Program-made: the position numbers and the translations under genes
Shown: positions 45,779 through 49,223 of the stretch, piece by piece
Position numbering within the stretch: the first letter of the stretch is position 1
Layout of the letters: every line of letters begins with the position of its first letter
IMG/VR virus record: IMGVR_UViG_3300027985_000505
Span: 1-49,223 of that record
Direction: 5' to 3' (one strand)
Length of the DNA: 49,223 nucleotides
Origin: a virus
Notes under the pieces: generated by a model
Seen by the model: only the letters and a program-made list of their open reading frames with translations
Databases searched by the model: none
Told to the model about the DNA's origin: nothing

Positions 45779-45787
45779 ACTTACTAG

Positions 45788-45810
45788 TGTAGGAGTTGAC
45801 AATTCCTACA
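45788..45810. promoter_or_regulatory. Operator-like inverted repeat over the integrase -35 box
   Basis: TGTAGGAGT (45788-45796) and ATTCCTACA (45802-45810) form an inverted repeat that straddles TTGACA. The half-site TGTAGGAAT occurs three more times after the integrase gene (47191, 47216, 47379), so the integrase itself or its partner may bind here and control its own gene. Confidence 0.6.
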
Positions 45811-45824
45811 TTATGTTTTATGAT
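45796..45824 (+). promoter_or_regulatory. Integrase promoter
   Basis: TTGACA (45796-45801), 17 bp, TATGAT (45819-45824), with the integrase ATG about 37 bp further on. The -35 box is perfect and the -10 has one mismatch. Confidence 0.85.
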
Positions 45825-45860
45825 TATTTAAAAACAAAGAAATTATTTTAGGAGAAAAAT

Positions 45861-47099
45861 ATGTTGTTAAAATGTTCGGAATGCGAGCTACAAGTCAGTG
45901 ACAAAGCAATATCTTGCCCTCACTGTGGGTACCCATTGCAACCTAGTGTAACGCCACGCAAAATTCGTAAAACTAATAAAAGAAGACGGCTACCGAACGG
46001 ATTTGGTCAAATAAGCGAAATTAAAAATAGAAACCTCCGAAATTCCTTTAGAGCTATGGTCACGGTAGGAAAGACTTCTACAGGGAGACCTATTTGTAAA
46101 CCATTAAAACCTGAATCATACTTCCAAACATACAATGAGGCTTATATGGCTTTAGTGGAGTATAACAAAAGCCCATATGACTTAGAGCCCGCTATGACGG
46201 TACAGCAATTGTACGATAATTGGACAGAAGAATACTTTAAAACTCTTAACTCCGACTCAAGTGTCCGTACAATAATTTCTGCATGGGTATATTGTTCAGC
46301 AGTATATGATATGAGAGCGTCAGATTTAAGAGCAAGACACATTAAGGGTTGCATGGATGAAGGAACTGCTATAATCAAAGGGAAAGAACGTCATCCAACT
46401 GCTGGAATGAAATCTAGAATAAAATCTGTGTTTAATCTCATGATGGATTATGCGTTGGAATTTGAAATTGTTGATAAAAATTATTCGAGAACATTCAATG
46501 TGTCCGATGATATTATAAAGGAAAAAGAGGATGCTAAGCGAGGACATATCCCGTTTACCGACGCCGAAATCCAACTTTTATGGGAAAACGTTGAAAAAAT
46601 ACAGTACGCAGATGTTATTCTTATACAATGTTTTTCTGGATGGAGACCCCAAGAACTGGGTTTAATAAAACTTGATAATGTAAATTTAGATGATGGAACG
46701 TTTATAGGCGGTATGAAAACTGACGCTGGAACAGATAGGGTTGTGCCCATTCATTCAAAAATTAGACCTTTGGTGCAAAAGAGGTACCAAGAGGCTCTGG
46801 AACTTGGTAGTGAATATCTTATAAACTGTACTGATGCTAATACACATCGTAGTAGTATTATGTTTACTTATGATAAATATCAAAAACGATTTATCAAGAT
46901 TAGAGATGGTTTAAAACTTAATCCACAACATAGAGCGCATGACGGAAGAATGCACTTTGTAACTATGGCTAAAAAACACAATGTTGACGAATATGCTATA
47001 AAATACATAGTGGGACATGCAATTAACGATATTACTGAAAAAGTTTATACTAAGAGAGACCCTAATTGGTTAAAAAATGAAATTGAAAAAATAAAATAA
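45861..47099 (+). CDS. int: Tyrosine integrase with N-terminal zinc ribbon
   Basis: The 412-residue protein has a zinc ribbon at 1-26 (C5, C8, C19, C22 in KCSECEL...SCPHCGYPL), an arm/core-binding region (about 60-220, including a SAM-like segment near VQQLYDNWTEEYFK) and a tyrosine recombinase catalytic domain (about 225-412). The catalytic domain shows Arg in QCFSGWRPQELGL, a degenerate HDGRMHFVT in place of HxLRHT, GHAIND and the nucleophile Tyr in EKVYTKRD. It is the only clear plus-strand gene and defines the phage as temperate. AGGAG precedes the ATG. The zinc ribbon is an extra domain not found in lambda-type integrases. Confidence 0.92.
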   Translation: MLLKCSECELQVSDKAISCPHCGYPLQPSVTPRKIRKTNKRRRLPNGFGQISEIKNRNLRNSFRAMVTVGKTSTGRPICKPLKPESYFQTYNEAYMALVEYNKSPYDLEPAMTVQQLYDNWTEEYFKTLNSDSSVRTIISAWVYCSAVYDMRASDLRARHIKGCMDEGTAIIKGKERHPTAGMKSRIKSVFNLMMDYALEFEIVDKNYSRTFNVSDDIIKEKEDAKRGHIPFTDAEIQLLWENVEKIQYADVILIQCFSGWRPQELGLIKLDNVNLDDGTFIGGMKTDAGTDRVVPIHSKIRPLVQKRYQEALELGSEYLINCTDANTHRSSIMFTYDKYQKRFIKIRDGLKLNPQHRAHDGRMHFVTMAKKHNVDEYAIKYIVGHAINDITEKVYTKRDPNWLKNEIEKIK

Positions 47100-47126
47100 G
47101 ATGTAAAAAATATACTCAAAAAAAAA

Positions 47127-47188
47127 ATAAAACCGCCAAGTAGTATTAGTCGCCATTATGACGAAATAAATACCACGAGGCGGTTTTC
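47127..47188. terminator. Bidirectional terminator between integrase and lysis genes
   Basis: AAAACCGCC (47129-47137) and GGCGGTTTT (47179-47187) flank a region with further inner pairing (GTATT/AATAC). The outer stem carries A and T runs on both sides, so it can stop transcription from the integrase gene and from the opposite, convergent lysis operon. Confidence 0.7.
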
Positions 47189-47431
47189 AGTGTAGGAATA
47201 TGAGTGTATGAGTAGTGTAGGAATAATGCATGAATTATATACATTTTATCCATTTTAAGCACTTTTAACCACATCAATAAACCTATATAATACTTGAGTC
47301 TTTAATAATTATACACTCTTAGTCGTTTCTTCAACGGAAACATGAAACCCAGAAAAGACAGGACTTAATCCTCTAAAATGTAGGAATAGTCAATGAATAA
47401 ACTAATATTATATACATCGGAGTACTACGTA
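47189..47431. other. Candidate attP region
   Basis: This non-coding stretch after the integrase gene holds TGTAGGAAT at 47191, 47216 and 47379 (arm-type site candidates), ATTATATACAT twice (47234-47244 and 47407-47417; core-type candidates) and GTACTACGTACTAC (about 47422-47435). No gene is seen. The exact crossover core cannot be chosen without the host sequence. Confidence 0.5.
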
Positions 47432-47644
47432 CTACTTTTCTAAATCATCCAGTCTGTCGTTAATATTTTCGATGTCTTTTTCTACCAAAGGCATTCGCGA
47501 AGCAAAATTATTATGCTTATCGACTTTCTTTTCAAGCTGTTCAATGCGATAACAAGTCAATTTTGACGTTGTTATAATACCGCCAATTGTGCCAATAAAA
47601 GTGCCCATAAAGGCGATAGCCGCTACTACGATGTCGTTACTCAC
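47432..47644 (-). CDS. Small TM plus coiled-coil protein (lysis accessory)
   Basis: The 70-residue protein has an N-terminal TM helix (DIVVAAIAFMGTFIGTIGGI) and a C-terminal coiled coil (IEQLEKKVDKHN ... LVEKDIENINDRLDDLEK). It starts at a GTG (47644) that overlaps the holin stop (GTGAGTAA) and has AAGGAG upstream. Such membrane-plus-coiled-coil proteins accompany holins in Gram-positive phages (XhlA-like role, different order of parts). It is the last gene of the lysis operon. Confidence 0.65.
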   Translation of the reverse strand: MSNDIVVAAIAFMGTFIGTIGGIITTSKLTCYRIEQLEKKVDKHNNFASRMPLVEKDIENINDRLDDLEK

Positions 47645-47855
47645 TTTTATCTCCTTCCGAGTTTACTCTTGCTCCGTCAACCAAGCCTTCGCCGATAATA
47701 TACGCAACTAGAGTACTCAAACCGGTGATTAATGCCACGATCTGTTCGGTTGTAGGGTCATCAACTCCAAACGCAAACAACAGCGCGGTCACAAAACCAA
47801 TAACTGCCGCCCAAAACTTTCTTGAAGTTAATTTTTGCTTCCAATTAATACCCAT
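47637..47855 (-). CDS. Holin
   Basis: The 72-residue protein has a basic N-terminus (NWKQKLTSRKFW), two TM helices (AAVIGFVTALLFAFGV and VALITGLSTLVAYIIGEGLV) separated by a short acidic turn, and a charged C-terminus, a standard small holin. It forms membrane holes that release the endolysin. The start overlaps the endolysin stop at 47855, with GGAGGTG upstream. Confidence 0.8.
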   Translation of the reverse strand: MGINWKQKLTSRKFWAAVIGFVTALLFAFGVDDPTTEQIVALITGLSTLVAYIIGEGLVDGARVNSEGDKSE

Positions 47856-48538
47856 TATAACACCTCCAAATCTTTAATATTAATCGCCGCCGTAACATCT
47901 CCAATCATACTAGGCGCAATCACTACCCGTTGTCCTGTGATTTGTCGTACAAGGTATGTACCAGAATACACGAAACTAGCAAGTGTACCGTGAGTATTCA
48001 TATCTCGTGCTCCTTGCTTGACTTTAACCTTTGAGCCAATTCGGATATTAGATGATTTGGAAACTGGTTGTGGAATTGTGACTACGCTGTTCGTCTTTTT
48101 ATCGTACTTAGCAAGTCCATAACCTTCTATAATACCTACTAATTTTTTAACGTAGTTTGGGTCCGTTGCGTAGCCAGCATTTTTGATATTTTGGCAAGCT
48201 TTCCTATAATCCCATTCCCCAAACACGCCGTGTTTACGATATCTAGGGTTTCGTTCGAGGAACGCATAATATCCAGCAAAACTTTCAGCATAACTGTTAT
48301 AAACCTCAAACGAATCGGGTTTATTGACAAACTCTCCTTTTTCAAATTCAGTGGTCATGACTTCAAGCCCAATGCCCTTGACTCCAAATAATGCAAACCC
48401 TCCGATACAATGTTGCCCCCAGCCACTCTCAAGAATAGCTTGTGCAATTGTCATGCTTGTGCATACATCATGGGCTTGTCCGCCCTTAACCGCTAATGGC
48501 GCGATTTTATTAATAAAATCATTTTGAAATTTCTCCAT
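47855..48538 (-). CDS. Endolysin: GH73 glucosaminidase with C-terminal SH3-like domain
   Basis: The 227-residue protein has a glucosaminidase domain (about 1-150) with MTIAQAILESGWGQH (catalytic Glu37), ALFGVKGIG, YNSYAESFAGYYAFL and NAGYATDPNYVKKL, characteristic of GH73 autolysin-type enzymes. The C-terminal 60 residues (IRIGSKVKVKQGARDMNTHG ... YLVRQITGQRVVI) form an SH3-like wall-binding domain. It cleaves peptidoglycan glycan strands at the end of infection. There is no signal peptide, so release depends on the holin. Confidence 0.92.
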   Translation of the reverse strand: MEKFQNDFINKIAPLAVKGGQAHDVCTSMTIAQAILESGWGQHCIGGFALFGVKGIGLEVMTTEFEKGEFVNKPDSFEVYNSYAESFAGYYAFLERNPRYRKHGVFGEWDYRKACQNIKNAGYATDPNYVKKLVGIIEGYGLAKYDKKTNSVVTIPQPVSKSSNIRIGSKVKVKQGARDMNTHGTLASFVYSGTYLVRQITGQRVVIAPSMIGDVTAAINIKDLEVL

Positions 48539-48857
48539 AATTGTTACAATCCTCCGTCGTTTCTATTTCTTGTTTTTCTTTTGTAAAATCTCCATACAGA
48601 GCTTTTGATAAATTCTCATGCTTTGCTTTCCAAATATAAAAACCAGAAAAAGCACCGACTTCTATCCAAGCTGGAGGGACTATGTACGCAATAGCTGTAA
48701 TATCAATGTGGTCAGTGAAGGCCGAATACACCATAAGAGCAAATGATAATAAAGTTATAAAAACAACAAAAGCAACGTTAAATTTATATGCCGTTTTAGT
48801 AAATTCTTTTTTCTTTTTGTCGTTCTCTGTTTTTTTATTAACTATAATTTGTACTAT
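48519..48857 (-). CDS. Membrane protein of the lysis module with non-standard start
   Basis: The frame encodes a hydrophilic N-terminus (NKKTENDKKKKEFTKTAYKF), a TM helix (NVAFVVFITLLSFALMVYSA), a second hydrophobic segment (IAYIVPPAWIEVGAFSGFYI) and a charged tail. There is no ATG near the expected start. GGAGG (48870-48866) lies 8 bases before an ATA at 48857, while a GTG at 48868 and a TTG at 48908 are badly placed. An ATA start is therefore suspected. The gene overlaps the endolysin start by 20 bp. Its role is unknown, probably a lysis accessory. Confidence 0.6.
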   Translation of the reverse strand: MVQIIVNKKTENDKKKKEFTKTAYKFNVAFVVFITLLSFALMVYSAFTDHIDITAIAYIVPPAWIEVGAFSGFYIWKAKHENLSKALYGDFTKEKQEIETTEDCNNYGEISK

Positions 48858-49223
48858 TACCCCCACCTCCAAATTGTATAATGTGGCTTTTCCTCGCCGA
48901 AAAACCAATGTCTTAAATAATCATCAAGTACAATTCCTACACCCGAAAGCCAAAACCATATGAAACTAAATTGAGGGCAAATTTGACCTTTAAAATTAAA
49001 AGGAACGTCTGAATAATCCCACACGTTCCAACCAAGCTTCATATTTACTATGTACCCGACTATAAGCTCCAGTATGGTTGTTATAACTGCACCGATAAGC
49101 ATTTGTAACCATATCGGCATACCCCATGGTATAACTTCATTTATTAACCCATAGGATATGAAGCATAATGCACCAAGAAAAAACATACTCCAATGCGAAA
49201 ACCCTCGTCCAAAAAGTTCAATA
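48857..49223 (-). CDS. Putative ABC-transporter type IV-like membrane protein, C-terminal part (continues from the left end)
   Basis: This is the remainder of the gene that starts at 212. Visible here are membrane helices in the LGALCFISYGLINEVIPWG and LQMLIGAVITTILELIVGYI segments, followed by WNVWDYSDVPFNFKGQICP and a C-terminal FSFIWFWLSGVGIVLDDYLR. The WDYSxxPFNFxGxICP stretch is characteristic of the CmpB-like family. The last 144 bases duplicate the left end. The Shine-Dalgarno sequence of the next gene is encoded in its last codons. Confidence 0.8.
   Translation of the reverse strand, partial: IELFGRGFSHWSMFFLGALCFISYGLINEVIPWGMPIWLQMLIGAVITTILELIVGYIVNMKLGWNVWDYSDVPFNFKGQICPQFSFIWFWLSGVGIVLDDYLRHWFFGEEKPHYTIWRWG
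49080..49223. repeat. Terminal direct repeat, right copy (circular closure)
   Basis: This is identical to bases 1-144; see the left copy. It marks the point where the circular sequence was opened. Confidence 0.95.

Overview
The window is a complete temperate siphophage genome read once round. Its first 144 bases recur exactly as its last 144 bases, and one gene (an integral membrane protein) is split across the two ends and becomes a clean 144-residue reading frame when they are joined. The non-redundant circle is therefore 49,079 bp. The low-GC base composition, strong AGGAGG-type ribosome binding sites and the gene families (YHYGIIGMKWG minor capsid protein, DUF6353-like membrane proteins, DUF6431-like zinc ribbon, DUF6591-like lipoprotein, GH73-type lysins) point to a host in the Bacillota, most likely class Clostridia (Lachnospiraceae-like gut bacteria). 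The host assignment is inference.

Layout. Almost every gene lies on the minus strand, so transcription runs from right to left. Starting at a control region (45.35-45.86 kb), the order is: a cassette of small, mostly unrecognised genes (36-45.3 kb), with many zinc-ribbon or one/two-TM proteins, three DUF6353-like paralogues and two paralogues of a RRGFxCEDI protein; replication (27-36 kb), with a 1359-residue SF3 helicase/primase-like/family B polymerase fusion, an ssDNA-binding-like protein, an SF2 helicase, a dATP/dGTP diphosphohydrolase-like protein and a membrane-anchored glucosaminidase; a moron-like lipoprotein with a perfect consensus promoter; a repeat-rich AT-rich gap (25.97-26.30 kb) that looks like an origin; two nucleases and a 917-residue protein with the DFDGD signature of two-barrel RNA polymerases (21.7-25.3 kb); a candidate cos region (21.18-21.39 kb); packaging and head genes (13.2-21.1 kb); tail genes (0.19-13.2 kb); and, across the circle junction, the lysis genes (49.2 to 47.4 kb). 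The only convincing plus-strand gene is a tyrosine integrase with an N-terminal zinc ribbon (45.86-47.10 kb), followed by a likely attP region. No recognisable CI-type repressor is present.

The most interesting signal is a family of ten minus-strand elements with rigid geometry, CGCG (or one-base variant) - 14 bp - TATTAT (or variant) - G, found at gene boundaries in the early and middle regions. They resemble promoters but lack a TTGACA -35 box. In several copies a hairpin, a tRNA-like fold or a Shine-Dalgarno sequence begins directly after the TATTATG. That makes sense if transcription starts at that G, and not about seven bases further on as for host sigma-A. With a DFDGD RNA polymerase encoded by the same phage, the working hypothesis is a dedicated phage RNA polymerase/promoter system that also drives short structured RNAs, including a 61-nt tRNA-like RNA. 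Two further oddities are a 117-bp exact in-frame sequence shared by two unrelated genes, and a protease-capsid fusion that keeps two good internal ribosome binding sites.
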